A DNA stretch of 64,000 nucleotides from assembly GCA_002749535.1 (NCBI GenBank), contig MZZL01000044.1, positions 118,734 through 182,733 on the forward strand, in the 5' to 3' direction. Positions within the stretch are counted from its first letter, which is position 1. Each line of letters starts with the position of its first letter. This DNA is from Apophysomyces variabilis (Eukaryota; Mucoromycota; Mucoromycetes; Mucorales; Mucoraceae). This document shows positions 22,763-34,978 of this stretch, piece after piece. The notes below the pieces were generated by a model. It searched no databases and was not told where the DNA came from. It saw only the letters and a program-made list of their open reading frames with translations. The translations under genes and the position numbers were made by a program.

Positions 22763-25292
22763 ATGAAGTCGTCGGCACTCTTGACCTTCCTCTCTTTAGC
22801 CGCCGTTAGCTCGTCTGCTCTTGCAGCTTCTAAAGAGTACAAGCTTACTCCGGATCCAGAAGGTCAATTCCCTCGTTTGGGTGCTTGTCCTGATCCTCAC
22901 GCCTGTATCTTCCCTCCCGATGTGTAAGTCTATTTAATGAAGAAAAGGGATGACTCATTGATCTGTTGGTTTTAGTTCTCAGTTCCTTCCGGGATCTTAC
23001 TTTGATTTGAGAGTCGAGCTTCATGCCTATGACAAGAATACCAGCAATCCTACCCCAGCTCCCTATAAGCATTTCAAAACCCTTGTCCGCAAAAACAAAC
23101 AGAAATGGCAGGATGTTAGCCACTATTTCGGCAAGTCTACTCCTCGTATCGAAAGCTGGGAATTCCCTTGGGTTCATTCCATTGACGCTCAATACGGACA
23201 TTTGACCGGCCACAGCGAGGATCCCATCAATGTCGCTGTTTCTTCGCGCATCTGGAGAAAACTCAAGTTCGATGAACCTGGTACCTACGAAGTCAAGGTG
23301 GAATACGGACCTAAGCAAGCCTACACCGTTCAATATCATGTTGTTCAGGTAGGAAGAACAAAAGGCACATATTCCAGATAGCTAAACAAAAGCACATTCC
23401 ATAGCCCAAGAAGGTTAAAAAGAAGGCAAAAAACGTCATCCTCTTCATCTCTGATGGTACAAACACTGGTGTAAGTAAAAAGTTGGTCTGGTTTACAAGG
23501 ATAAAGTTATTGAAAAGGAAATGCTTTAGATGATCACCGCTGCACGTGCCATTGCCCGCAAACATACCTCTGGAAAGTTTCATGACTTTCTGTCCTTTGA
23601 GCACTTTGATGAATTGGGTCACGTTATCACCAACTCGGTAGACTCTCTTGTTACCGACTCTGCCAATTCCGCCTCCGCCTATGCCACCGGCCACAAGTCT
23701 AGTGTCAATGCTTTGGGTGTCTACTGTGATTCCTCCGAAGATCCTTTCGATGATCCCAAGGTCGAACTTATTACCGAACTGATCCGTCGTCGTCAACCCA
23801 AGAAAGGTGAGTAGGACAATGAACGATGGAGTGCAATGATAGTTCTGACGATGCTATTTTGTTTGTTAAGCTATCGGTATCGTCACTACTGCTGACGGTC
23901 AAGATGCCACCCCTGCTGCATTTGTGTCCCATACCCGTCGCCGTTCTACAGCTGCTGAAATCACCGATCAGGTAAGTGTGGATTTACGCTGTTGTTTGTT
24001 ACACATATCCTCTGACATTTTCCATAGATCATCAATGGTGTGGCTAACTGGACTTCAGGTGGTAAGTTAAAAGACCATTGATTTACTTTGATGATTGAGA
24101 TAACCTTTTTTTTTTTTATTAATTGATAGTTGCTCCCGATGTCTGGCTTACTGGTGGTGCTGAGTACTTCAAGGGCAAGGAAAGCTTGAAGAACAAAGAT
24201 TATTACGAAGAATTCCAGAAGCGTGGCTACAAGTTGGTCATGAACAAGAAGCAACTTCAGCAGTATCACGGAAAGGACAAATTGCTCGGTGTTTTCCGTC
24301 AGGGACCACTTGACGTTTGGTTCGAACGCAATCTGTTTGTCAACAACACTATTGGCAACAAGGCCGCACCTGACCTGAGTGGCAAGGACGCTTTGGGTTC
24401 AGACCAGCCTGGTTTGCAAGACATGACCCTCAAAGCTCTCGAAACCTTGAAGAAGCGTGGTGGCAAAGATGGCTTTTTCCTTATGTCCGAAGCTGCTTCT
24501 GTTGACAAACAACTCCATACCTTTGACTTCCCTCGTGCTTGGGCTGATTTGATCGAACTGGACGTGACCGTCAAGAAAACCGTCGAATGGCTCAAAAAGA
24601 ACGGAGAATACGATGATACCTTGATCCTTGTGACAGCTGATCACGCCCATTCCTTTGACGTTTGGGGTTCTGTCGATCAACGTTATATTGTCAAGCACGG
24701 CGATGATACTGTTGAAAACAAGCGCAACTCGATCGGTGTCTATGAGCATGCTGGCTGGCCCGGCTACTTCGATAATGACAATGATGGTTTCCCCGACAAC
24801 TGGTCTCCTCAGATCTCCTTGGCTGCTGGTACTTCCAATGGTCCTGATCACTTTGAGGCTTGGCAGACTTCTGCTAACGGACCTCGTCATCCTACCGTGA
24901 AGGGTGAAGATGGCCACAGCTATATTGGCAACAAGAATGACCCCGCTGGTAACTACGGAGGTGCGTATACTTTTTTTTTGTTTCTTCCCATGCTGCCTTG
25001 TATTTAAACCAATTCTTTTTATTTTATTACAGCTGGTCTCAAGTGGAACGGTAATTTGCCAGTAGAAGAAGCCAAGGGTGTCCATTCCATGAGTGATGTG
25101 TTTATCTATGCCAATGGTCCTGGTTCCGAATTGTTCAAGAAGACCTTCGAAAACTGGGACTTGTTCTTCAAGATGGCTCAGGTAAATATACAGTTTGACG
25201 ATACCTTTTATATTTATCAGAATTAACATTGGATTCTGTCTTAGGCCATGGATCTGCAGCATCCTACCAAGAATGAACATAAGAAGCATTGA
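22763..25292 (+). CDS. secreted/vacuolar alkaline phosphatase (PhoA superfamily)
   Basis: A metal-dependent phosphomonoesterase. There are nine exons: 22763-22923, 22976-23348, 23405-23470, 23530-23806, 23871-23971, 24028-24061, 24130-24960, 25033-25181 and 25245-25292. Residues 1-21 are a signal peptide ([20 protein letters not shown]). Key alkaline phosphatase motifs are all visible. They include the metal-ligand Asp in ILFISDG, the phosphorylated Ser in [29 protein letters not shown], and the metal-binding [12 protein letters not shown]. An N-terminal domain of about 180 residues precedes the catalytic core and is not in bacterial PhoA. A C-terminal His/Lys-rich end (NEHKKH) closes the protein. 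All introns are phase-compatible, and a TATA box lies upstream. Confidence 0.95.
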
Positions 25293-25908
25293 TTTAGAAT
25301 AGTATAATTTTATAATAATTTACGTCAAGTAGACATAACATCATCGTAATACGAGTACCTTTTTCTTTTTTTAATTTACTGAAGTTTGTTTCACCAATCA
25401 ATTTACTGTAAAATGATGAATAGAGCTTTTCGACTAATCAAGCATACTCGCAGAGAGGGAAATACGCTTTTACCACAAGGCAATATACATTGTATTCCAT
25501 CTGGTGGACATAACTAGGAATAATTAAATTGATCCACATTTTAGAGTGTTCCTCTCACAAGGCTCGTGAGCTTTTGCCATAGTCTTAATACAAAATAACA
25601 GCACTGGTATCCATGTCCATTTTTGGATCTAGGGTTTTTAATGTTCCAGTGCCGTATGCAGGTAAAAAAGCAACAATGCAAGTAAACAAGAAAGCCCATT
25701 GACTTCCATGTGACAAGCGCAATTTAGCTAGGTGCTAAGCGTAAATTTATCTTGGAAATTAGTGGTGTGGAGGCAAACAGTGGGTTAAACGTTCTTGGTT
25801 CATATATCTCTCCGCAGTTGGGGATAAGGGAAGAAATCCAAGTCACAGGGAAGGAAGCTGCAAAAAAGGGATCGAAATGCTTCGGTGTTCCGCGATCTCA
25901 AACGAGCG
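25293..25908. other. intergenic region
   Basis: 3' flank of the phosphatase gene (AATAGTATAATTTTATAATAA-like AT-rich terminator area) and 5' flank of elp2. A plus ORF from 25752 and an upstream in-frame Met at 25885 exist, but family similarity begins at the Met at 25909. Confidence 0.55.
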
Positions 25909-28900
25909 ATGCCAAAGATCTCGACAGAATTTATCGCTATCGGTGCGAATCGAACCACCCATGCCGCTGCCTGGGGTGTAGAAGGCCTTGTAGCCTTTGG
26001 AGCGGATAAACTAGTCGCGCTATACAATCCATTGGTAAATGACATGTTATATTTTCTATCTTCAGAACAATAATAACGAACGAGATTCCGCAGGATAAAT
26101 CTAGTAAAGGTGTATTCGAAACCTTACCTGGCCACAGTGACCGAGTCATTTGCACGGAGTTTATTGAACGAGGTTAGCACAGTTAGCATGGACCCTCAAT
26201 CAGTCGTATATGCTCATCTTAGAGTAGGCCAAGGAGTTGATATGAAGAACGTTGCCATGGTTTCCGGCTCAGCTGACAAAACAGCCAGAGTGTGGAAGAA
26301 GAATTCCAAAGGCGAGGTAGATATCATACCAATGAAAAGAAAGAGAAGCAGTACACCAATCTTACGAAAACATAACAGTGGATCCATGCAGCGACATTGG
26401 AAGGTCACACTGGAGCTGTTGAGGTCGTGGCGTGCATGCGAGCCCAGTCAATCGATGTGGATACTGATATTATCATTACTGGAAGTGCAGATGGAACAAT
26501 TCGGGTTTGGAAACGCCGTGTGGCAAACGATACATCAGGTAGAAAAAAAAATAAGGAGAACCAAGGATGAAGGATTTCACTGAAACAAAACATAATTTTA
26601 GATGAAGTGACGTGTCTGCAAGTGATTAACTGCGGCAGTGTATTTCCTATGTCGCTTGCCTTATCATACCTTCCTGAAAGCAAAGGTAATATATCGGGGA
26701 ATTTCTAATCGGCGAAAACAAAGACGACTCACTCGACTCCTACTCAATTCTACTTGTACAGTACCGATCCTTGCTAGTGGTCATACGGATAAAAAAATCA
26801 ATATCTATATCTATCAGCATGGAAAGCGTGAATTTGTAAAATTGCATACATTACATGGACATGACAACTGGGTTCGCTCTCTGGCTTTTGCGACGAACAC
26901 CGAAAGTGAAAGCCATCTTGATTCCCATAATAATATTTTGCGCTCCGGTGACCTGATGCTCGCAAGTGCATCACAGGATAAATATATTCGATTGTGGAAG
27001 ATATCTCCGCAGAAAGCAGCACAGGCGAAGGAGACACAGGCTAAGGAAAATAGCGACTCATCGAACGACCTGCTAGAAGCGCTGCTGTAAGTTCGGTTTT
27101 GTCAGGTAGAATGGTAGTGACTTGAGTTTTTCTATAGATCCGGTCAAGACGAGCAGCTAAGTACTAAAGCGCATCTTATTGAGGTGGATGATGAAAGCGG
27201 TTTGCCTGAGTACGAAAATTTTTTCGATATAACGCCTACGTTTGAAGCTAAGCATTGACGATGTTTTATAGAAAACGTCAGTATACTATTATGTTCGATG
27301 CCTTATTGATGGGGCATGATGACTGGGTCTATAGCGTTGCCTGGCAACGACCGCAGCTTGTCACTGGTAAAACAGTAATTTGCGACTGCGGGGTTGAACT
27401 AATCTCATAGTATATTACAGATGCCAAAGGCACCAGCCGTCTCGTTCAGCCAAGTCGTCTGATCTCCGCCTCCAGCGATAAGTCGATGATGGTTTGGAGC
27501 CCTGATCCATCCACAGGTGTTTGGGTGAACGAGGTACGCTATCTATATCTATTCAGCGGTTGTCCATCATTCTGTGACATAACGATTGATTACAGGTGCG
27601 CATGGGTGATATTGGTGGTAATAGCTACCTGGGCTTTATTGGCGCTCTGTTTAGCCCTGATGGCAAACATGTGCTTTCCCATGGTGCAAACGGGTCATTT
27701 CACCTTTGGAAAGATATTTCTACAGATGAAGGTAACGAGATAATATTACCCTGCTTTTCGTTGACTTAGTACCCCTAAAGAGGGAAGTCGATGGACACCT
27801 GAGGTATCCATCAGTGGTCACTTCAAGTCTGTAGAAAACGTCGCATGGGATCCAAAGTGTCGTTATCTTGTTTCCGCGAGGTAAAAAATGATCCGTTCTG
27901 CAGCTGGTGATTATCAACACTGGAATAATTAGTTTAGATCAAACTACTCGTTTATTCGCTCCTTGGTGCCATGATGTGGACGGCGTGAAAGTAAGCACCT
28001 GGCACGAAATGGGTCGTCCTCAAGTCCACGGCTACGATTTGAAGTGTATCGCATTTGTCCATGATTGGCAATTTGTGAGCGGGGCAGATGAGAAGGTGCG
28101 ACAAAAGCAATGGATGGCGTTACAATTGACGTATAAATAGGTTCTTCGTGTCTTCGATGCGCCAAAGTCTTGCGTAGCAAACTTGGCGGCATTGACCGGT
28201 GAAAAGGAACTTGTTGGCCAGATCGTAAGTGCAGGCTATATGGGATATTGAGAACATAATGTGGCATATTTTAGGAAAGCCGACCCGTTGGGGCCAATTT
28301 ACCTGCCTTAGGTCTTTCGAACAAAGCCGTCTTTGAAGGTTTGACACGAGGGGACCCATTGATAACAAAGTTGCCTTACAGTTGCTACCTCTAGCGGATA
28401 TTGATGCCATGGCTAATACAGAGGAGAATCATACCACGCTACAAAGCTATGCGAGCGCATCATCCACTCCAACTTCTCTTCGGGAAATTATGCAGCATCC
28501 ACCTTTCGAAGAGCATTTGCTGCAGCATACTTTATGGCCTGAAGTGGAAAAGCTGTAAGTTCGTTTTAGGGATTAAACGACCCGAAATTAAAGAGGAGAT
28601 AGATATGGTCACGGTTATGAGATCATTTGTGCGGAAGCCACACACGATGGAAGATACGTCGCCACTGCATGCAAGGTGACTTTAATGCCAAAAGCCTAGA
28701 TCGGGGCAAACTTTAACCTAACCGGATTTCTATAGGCAGCTAGTCCGGAACATGCTGCTGTGCGTTTGTTTGATACTTCTAACTGGAAGGAGGTTAAAAC
28801 AAAGATTGCCGCACATACGCTGACAGTAACACGTGTACGATTCTCACATGATGATCGCTGGTTGCTCACTGTTTCTCGCGATCGTGTGTGGTCTATTTCT

Positions 28901-29552
28901 GAGCGTGTGCATGGAGAGGATGGTAGGTGTCTCTAAGTATACAACAAAGAAAACTTTTGGTGACATGACATGGTTTGATAGATATCGCTTATCGACTGGT
29001 GAGCAAGAATAAATCCCACGCCCGTATTATCTGGGATTGTTCGTGGAGTCATGATGACAAGTTCTTTGTTACTGGATCTCGCGACAAGACCATCAAAGTG
29101 TGGTCTGCAGAACAAAACTGGGCATGTGTTGCTACCATCAAGTGCGATGAAGCAGTGACAGCAATTGACTGCGCGCCGATACTGGTGAATGGACGGTAAG
29201 CAAAGAGAAAGACTTGTTTAGCTCGTTTGCGGTTGAGAGATTAACTGTGTTTATTACGAGCAGATATATTATTGCCGTCGGATTAGAAAATGGACAGATA
29301 CAGTTCTTATGCGCCGCACAGATTGATGCATGGAAATGGTGGTACAAGGTAGAAGAAAGGTAAGAAAACATTTAAGTCGTTCGTTTTGTTTTTGCGGCAG
29401 GGTTGTAATCAAGTATGCAATGTAGGCTATGTCATGTTGGCGTGCTGCGTTCTCTTGCATGGCGCAAACCTTCGAATGAAGTTAAGCATCTTCAACTGGC
29501 ATCAGCAGGCGAGGATCATTCTGTAAGGATATTCAACGTAGAGAATGAGTAA
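25909..29552 (+). CDS. elp2: Elongator complex subunit 2 (WD40 double propeller)
   Basis: Elp2 is the WD40 scaffold of Elongator, which makes cm5U/mcm5U at tRNA wobble uridines. The gene has many short introns. The first exons are 25909-26034, 26094-26172, 26228-26316, 26379-26538, 26602-26685, 26762-27086 and 27138 onward. The N terminus [20 protein letters not shown] and the following [18 protein letters not shown] are hallmark Elp2 sequence. Successive WD repeats can be read ([103 protein letters not shown]). The protein ends [11 protein letters not shown]. The 3' end lies 47 bp from the convergent gene's stop. Some central exon joins between 28140 and 29000 were not checked base by base. 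Confidence 0.93.
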
Positions 29553-29599
29553 CGACCTTGTAATGATAAATAAAAGAAAAAAAGCATTGCCATACAAGT

Positions 29600-30235
29600 T
29601 TAATCTTTTGATTCCAGTACTTTTTTCACCGTATTGTACAGTTTGAGGCGTTCGATTATGTCATCGCGTACAGTTCTTTTGATATGAATCTGGTCCTGCC
29701 AACGATCTGTCAAGCGATCAAGATCTTGGGCACTTTTACAATGGTCAGGCAATGTAGTCAACAGAGTTCTTTTGTATTGGTAATCCTGACAATGCATGAA
29801 ACAGAGGTTTGCTATTGAGTCATGAACGCTTTCCGGCTGAATAGAAGCCACTTGGATCAAGGATTCAGTAGATAGTGGAGCGGCACGATAGCTTGGTGCC
29901 AAGGTAAAATGTTTCGCAAGATGTTTCTCTGCCTTGATTTGCAGCTGCTTCCATTCTTCCAGCACTTGTTGGAACAAGTCCATGACACGTTGTAATTGGG
30001 CGAAGGTTTTTTCAAACACAACTGTCTGTTTATAAGTCAAGCGTTCTAGTTGAACATGATGGCGTTGCAGCGATAAGGTGTCTACTGTGGCAGTTTTTTG
30101 AGCGAGTATATTACTCAATGACTGAAGTAAAGCAAGCGATGTGGCCTGATGCTGCGACCATGTTTGGCATAGCTTGTCAGCATGTGTCAACAGTGCAATG
30201 GAATTATTTCGTAGCTGAATTTGTTCGCGTTGCAT
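29600..30235 (-). CDS. AIRIM/C1orf109-like helical protein
   Basis: A single-exon ORF of 211 codons, mostly alpha-helical. The pattern resembles animal C1orf109/AIRIM, which works with the SPATA5 AAA-ATPase in pre-60S maturation. Matching features are an N-terminal helix with an LLQSLSNIL motif, a VFEKTFAQLQRVMDLFQQVL helix, a Pro-containing linker, and then a short domain (CQDYQYKRTLLTTL, followed by LDRLTDRWQDQ). The C-terminal end is TVRDDIIERLKLYNTV. The identity is an inference from motif order and length; a coiled-coil protein of another family is possible. It is convergent with elp2 and has no introns. Confidence 0.55.
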   Translation of the reverse strand: MQREQIQLRNNSIALLTHADKLCQTWSQHQATSLALLQSLSNILAQKTATVDTLSLQRHHVQLERLTYKQTVVFEKTFAQLQRVMDLFQQVLEEWKQLQIKAEKHLAKHFTLAPSYRAAPLSTESLIQVASIQPESVHDSIANLCFMHCQDYQYKRTLLTTLPDHCKSAQDLDRLTDRWQDQIHIKRTVRDDIIERLKLYNTVKKVLESKD

Positions 30236-30718
30236 TGAGACGAGTTCCTATGCCAAACATCAGCGGAGAGGCTTGTTTCTTCATAATCCATAATGAAAAG
30301 TCCGCATTCTTTCATTTGCGCCATAACAGGGCATTTGTGTTATATTGCAAACAATGGAAAAGATGATAGCTATTGTCATTCTCACACCGAGCGAAAACAG
30401 CTCGCTAGGGTCTGTTTAGATTACTACACCCAAGGGTCCCGCTTACTATCAGCTTATTAACTCATTGAGCGGTTATATTACCAAAGTCACCAGGCTCTCA
30501 AGAGAAATTACGAACTTCTTTATCCACATGTCATCCTCTTAAATACAAAGCAGAAATCTATATATCCAAGATATGCTCAAACCATTCATTTCACTGTACA
30601 CGATGCGATCTCCAATCTCATAGTTAACTTATTCCGATCTCTCGGCTGTATTTTTTCATTTACGAAATCAAATTCTGTTCTGAGCAAGATCTTCTTGCAA
30701 TTGAATACTTTATTCGAT
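30236..30718. other. intergenic region
   Basis: A spacer between two minus-strand genes. It is AT-rich, presumably the L8 3' UTR and terminator plus the promoter of the AIRIM-like gene. No other feature was seen. Confidence 0.55.
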
Positions 30719-31547
30719 TTACTCCTTGAGCTTCTTGGTACCACGAAGAAGACCGGTTCTGCGAGCTGCTATCAAGCCGACCTTCTGACCTGCCGACGAA
30801 TCGCGAGCGACGGTGGAAGCGTGACCGATGTGTTGATGGTTACCACCACCGTGAGGATGGTCAACGGGGTTCATGGCAACACCACGAGTCTTTGGCCAGC
30901 TGTTACGCTTGACTCTGTACTTGTGGTAGGCACGACCAGCCTTCAAGAGGGGCTTGTCAATACGTCCACCACCAGCAACAATACCAATGGCGGCACGGGA
31001 GGTGGAAGCAACGATCTTCTTAGCACCAGAGGGAAGACGGATACGGGTCTTGCCGTCCTCACCATGGCTGATCACGGTAGCATAGTTACCGGAGGTACGG
31101 GCAAGAGCACCACGATCACCAGACTTTTCTTCGACATTGCAGACAATAGTACCTTCGGGGACGGAGGAGAGGGGAAGGACGTTGCCAATGTTCAAGGTGG
31201 CCTTCTTACCGCAGTACACGAACTGACCGGTGTACATGCCTTCGGTAGCAATGAAGGTCTCGGTGCGAAGCTTGTACTTGTAGGGATCACGGAAGACAAC
31301 CTGAAATTGAATGAAAAGAGGATGAGTATTTGCCACCCGGTTTTTCCTTTTCCGGAGTAAATCTTACCTTAGCAAGGGGAGCACCTCTGCCAGGATCGTG
31401 AACGATCTCCTTAACAATACCGCGGATATAGCCATGGCGTTCAGCATAGTCGTTGACTCTCAATTGGGCAGCACCCTTGCGACCAACGGTGTGAGCCTTG
31501 AAGATACTTCCGGCACCTTTTCTTTGAGCACGAATGACGCGACCCAT
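30719..31547 (-). CDS. rpl8: 60S ribosomal protein L8 (uL2)
   Basis: A universal large-subunit protein at the peptidyl-transferase centre. Exon 1 is 31547-31368 and exon 2 is 31300-30719, separated by a 67-nt intron (GTAAGA...TTTCAG). The protein starts [19 protein letters not shown] and contains the near-universal [20 protein letters not shown] segment, whose histidine is important for activity. It ends [13 protein letters not shown]. Length (253 aa) is typical. Codon use is strongly biased to C-ending and G-ending codons (for example GTC, AAG, ACC), unlike neighbours, as expected of a very highly expressed gene. Confidence 0.98.
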
Positions 31548-32560
31548 TGTTCAAATCTAAAGAAATAGAAACGGCCCATAAACAATGAGATCAAAGATGG
31601 CCTCAAGTTGAATAGTTTCTCATGCGTAATTGGAGTTTTTTCTCTTTTCCTCTTTCTCATCCTCGATGCGTATGCCCCATTTCCCCCACCCTCCCATCTC
31701 CACGCAACCGAGTGTCCATTCTCTTATTCGTATCGTACAGTTGTCCTTCGTCATCTCTGTTGGGAGGTCCATGCTGCATCCATCCTCGTTCATCCATCAT
31801 CAAGAACATCCATCGATCCATTAGAAGTAAGATTGAAATCATATATTACCCTTTTAGGTGGAGGACTAATAGAGGGAGAGTCTTCTTTTTGCACTCTCAG
31901 CTTCTTTGAGTTGGACGCTCCCCGAGTGACACAAATAAATCTCCGCTTGAATACAGTGGACTCTGCATGTCCTGCATGTAACAAATGGTTGTCCACGATC
32001 GACTGGGCTTTTTGCTTATACCATGGTTCAAGTCAATTGCTTGGACATATATCTGTGTTCAGTTTTACCTACCTTTATTAGGAAGTTTTTCCTGCTTTTT
32101 CCCAGTGATTTCACGTATTCCGTCCTCTAGAAACAATCATGTAGCATCTGTTGCTTCCTCAGCAAAAATTAACTGATCCCTTAGATTAAACTATTCTGCT
32201 TAATTTCTAATTGATGTGCTGTAATAAATTATGCTATTGAGCAAAGCAGAATCAATGGCAAGCTTGCGAAAATGCTTGAATCCTGGATAAAATAACTTGT
32301 GGAGTATTTAACCCAGCCAGAGAATTAGGAACCTAGAAGCAAGCAAGGACCAGTTAAAATGTCCTGTGGCATACCGGATTACTTCCTGACACATCATCTA
32401 TTCTGGAACGACACAAGCCATGAGTGTCAACAACGGATGAAGATGTTGTGCACAAATTTCCATATTTAGGTCTATAGCGTCTTGGGTAGTTTAAACCCCA
32501 CAGGGGCGGATTCTCCAGCTGCCCTTTTTTTGTTTTCTCTTTGCGGACCTATTCTCGATC
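31548..32560. other. divergent intergenic region (rpl8 / bol3 promoters)
   Basis: A pyrimidine-rich segment at 31620-31760 lies just upstream of the ribosomal protein gene, as is common in fungal ribosomal protein promoters. Overlapping ORFs in all frames here (up to 157 codons) follow from this skewed composition and carry no motif. No RNA gene was seen. Confidence 0.55.
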
Positions 32561-33044
32561 ATGCTACGAAGACTGCAACCATTAGCTGTTCAAACCTGCT
32601 CCCGCGTTCGATCAACGACCGTTGGACAAATGATGCGATATACCACCACAACCGATAGCGAACTTCAAGGTCTTAATGCCGGTGAAAAGCACATTTATAC
32701 AAAGCTCAAAGAGGCATTGTCACCCTACAAATTAAGAGTTGCCGACGTGTCTGGCAAGTATAAAAAGAATAGGCTGTTCTAAAAACAATGGCTGACGTGA
32801 AATGGTGAAAAATTTAGGTGGTTGTGGATCAATGTATGCTATTGATATTGCTTCCAAAGCATTCGAAGGGACATCCATTGTCAAGCAACATCGTATGGTC
32901 AACGAAGTATTGAAGGAAGAAATCAAGGGTATGCATGGTTTACAGGTACGCCAGAATCGTCAATACCTTTTTTCTTTTATAAGGACAGGACTAACAATGC
33001 TAAACGACTAATTCATGTTACGATAGTTGAAGACGTCGAAATAA
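32561..33044 (+). CDS. bol3: mitochondrial BolA-like protein 3
   Basis: BolA3 helps deliver [4Fe-4S] clusters to mitochondrial enzymes such as lipoyl synthase, together with the glutaredoxin and NFU1 systems. There are three exons: 32561-32753, 32818-32945 and 33027-33044. An N-terminal Arg/Ser/Thr-rich presequence of about 35 residues precedes the BolA fold (KLKEALSPYKLRVADVSGGC, then GSMYAIDIASKAFEG and KQHRMVNEVLKEEI). The invariant histidine of the KQHRMVNE motif is present. The first intron uses a GC donor (GCAAGT...TTTAG), which is needed to restore the canonical SGGCGSMY. The protein ends HGLQLKTSK. Confidence 0.94.
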
Positions 33045-33163
33045 GAAAGGAAATAGAAGAGAACTTAGATGCACTATATTTATCCAACCATATTTCTTCC
33101 GTCATATAGAATAGTCCATTTCGATTTAATTTACGAAAGAAAAAGGGAAAAGAAATCAGCGGT

Positions 33164-34978
33164 CTAAAGTTTGGAATCAAATCCTCTTGGGTTCATCTTC
33201 TCGTACGCATATTTAGCGAGATAATCCGTGGGAATGGCGGCAAAATGATCTTTCAGGTTACGGATATTGACCGACTCTCGCTTAATATCAGCTATGGTTG
33301 GTGTCCCCATAAACCTCATGCACATCTCAAGTTCGCTCTACAGAAACAGAGAAGCAAAACTTCAGATTTCCAAAGAACTAAAGTTAAAACACACGCTGTT
33401 TTCAAACCTGTAGTAATTGGATAAGCCGTACAACACCTTCATCACCATACGCTGACATAGCATACTATCGTAACTCATCGTCTGTCAGCCAAAGGGAGAA
33501 GGACAATCCACTCGTTAGCTTTACTCTAAACTTACCAAGGATGGTCTGCCAATACCGACTCCCTTTGCACCTAACGCGATTGCCTTGTAAATATCTGTTC
33601 CACGCCGGATACCCCCGTCAATATATATTTCAAAGTCTTTATCCAATCCTTCCCGTTGAAGAGCATCTTTTACATCGGCTAGAATCTCGATGGGTGATGG
33701 GGCAAAGTCAAGCTGACGTCCACCATGGTTAGAAAGAACCACGCCTTTACATCCAAGCTTTGCCGCTTTGACGGCATCTTCTGTTGTCTGGATACCTTTG
33801 AGTAAGATAGGCATGCTCGTGATACGCTGGAACCATTCAATATCATCCCAGCAAAGAGACGGGTCGATAAAAGCAGTCAGCGCTCCTGCGGCACCACGAT
33901 TGAGATCTTCATTGAGTTCGTTTCTTTCACGGGCAATGGCTGCTGCTTGGGTATATTTTTGACGCATGTCTTTCTCGCGACGGCCTGTTTTTTATTGTGT
34001 TACCATTTTAAGGTTTAAAGTTTTGTGATACCTTACCCAGGTGAGGTGTATCTACGGTAATGAAAAGTCCTCTGAAACCTTGCCGTTCCGCGTTTTGCAC
34101 AAGTCGTTTCGTAACGGCTCGATCGCTGTTGACATAAAGTTGAAGCCATTGTGTTTGGTTTTCCCGGCGAGTAGCGACAATCTCGTCCATCGAACAGGAG
34201 GAGAGAACGGGAACCATTTGGATAATGCCCGTTCTTCCCGCAGCTCGGGTAAGGACCATCTCGCCCTCTGGATGACCTAATTTGGATAGGGCAGCTGCAC
34301 TGATATACAATGGTAAGGAGACCTGTGTGCCCAACATCGTGGTTCTGGTGTCTATATTCTTCACGTTGACCATGACACGAGGGCGGAACCAGATACGCTG
34401 AAACGCGCTGTGGTTTTCACGCATTGTAATCTCATCGTCTGCACCAGCGGAATAGTACGCCCATGCTTCTTTCCGGAGAACTGTTTTCGCAACACCTGGA
34501 ACATTCCTTGTACCTTAGTTTCATGTTTTGGTTTGAACAGAAATGAACATACTTTCAAAGTCAAATGCATTATACATCTCATCCAATCGAGGGGCTTTTT
34601 CACGAGCCAAGCGTATACGGCGGTCTTCCTCCGTTTCCTCTTGGATTTTCTTCCTGGCTATCACCATATGGTAAGGCTCAATCGAGCCTAGACATAGATC
34701 GTCACCAAGAAACCTGTTGATCATATCTGGCGGATGCACATCATCATAGGCTTCTGTGGCGTCTTTGCCAGCATATTTCAGAATGATATTCGGCCCACCG
34801 GGATGTTTGGCAAGGAATTCTGTCAGATCGTACACTTTGCCATGGATGATGACCCAGAGATCGTCTGGGAGGCAAGCAAAGGGGAGAGAAGAATATGAGA
34901 TAAATGGACTTTATTTGTTATGGGATGTTTACTTCTTTGGTTGTGTTTTCCAACTTCTGCCAGGGAAATGGTTTTCAT
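33164..34978 (-). CDS. cyb2: flavocytochrome b2-type L-lactate/2-hydroxyacid dehydrogenase
   Basis: Oxidises L-lactate (or another 2-hydroxyacid) with FMN and passes electrons to a fused cytochrome b5 haem. There are six main exons after the first short one: 34978 to about 34907; 34864-34553; 34513-34037; 33984-33536; 33464-33408; and 33337-33164. The N-terminal b5 domain shows VYDLTEFLAKHPGG with haem-ligand His, and AYDDVHPPD. The FMN barrel shows TRNVPGVAKTVLRKEAWAYY, the catalytic His in VVLSNHGGRQLDFAPSP, and the phosphate-binding YIDGGIRRGTDIYKA. The modelled start lacks a mitochondrial presequence; an upstream exon may be missed. Substrate cannot be decided from sequence. It is convergent with bol3. 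Confidence 0.93.

Noticed and set aside
24399..25289. 296-codon minus-strand ORF opposite the alkaline phosphatase
   Set aside because: It is an antisense shadow created by codon bias of the real gene, and it crosses two introns.
30695..31360. 221-codon plus-strand ORF opposite rpl8
   Set aside because: Antisense shadow of a highly expressed ribosomal protein gene.
31608..32081. 157-codon and overlapping ORFs upstream of rpl8
   Set aside because: All frames are open because of pyrimidine-rich promoter sequence. There is no motif, and the composition is Ser/His/Pro low complexity.
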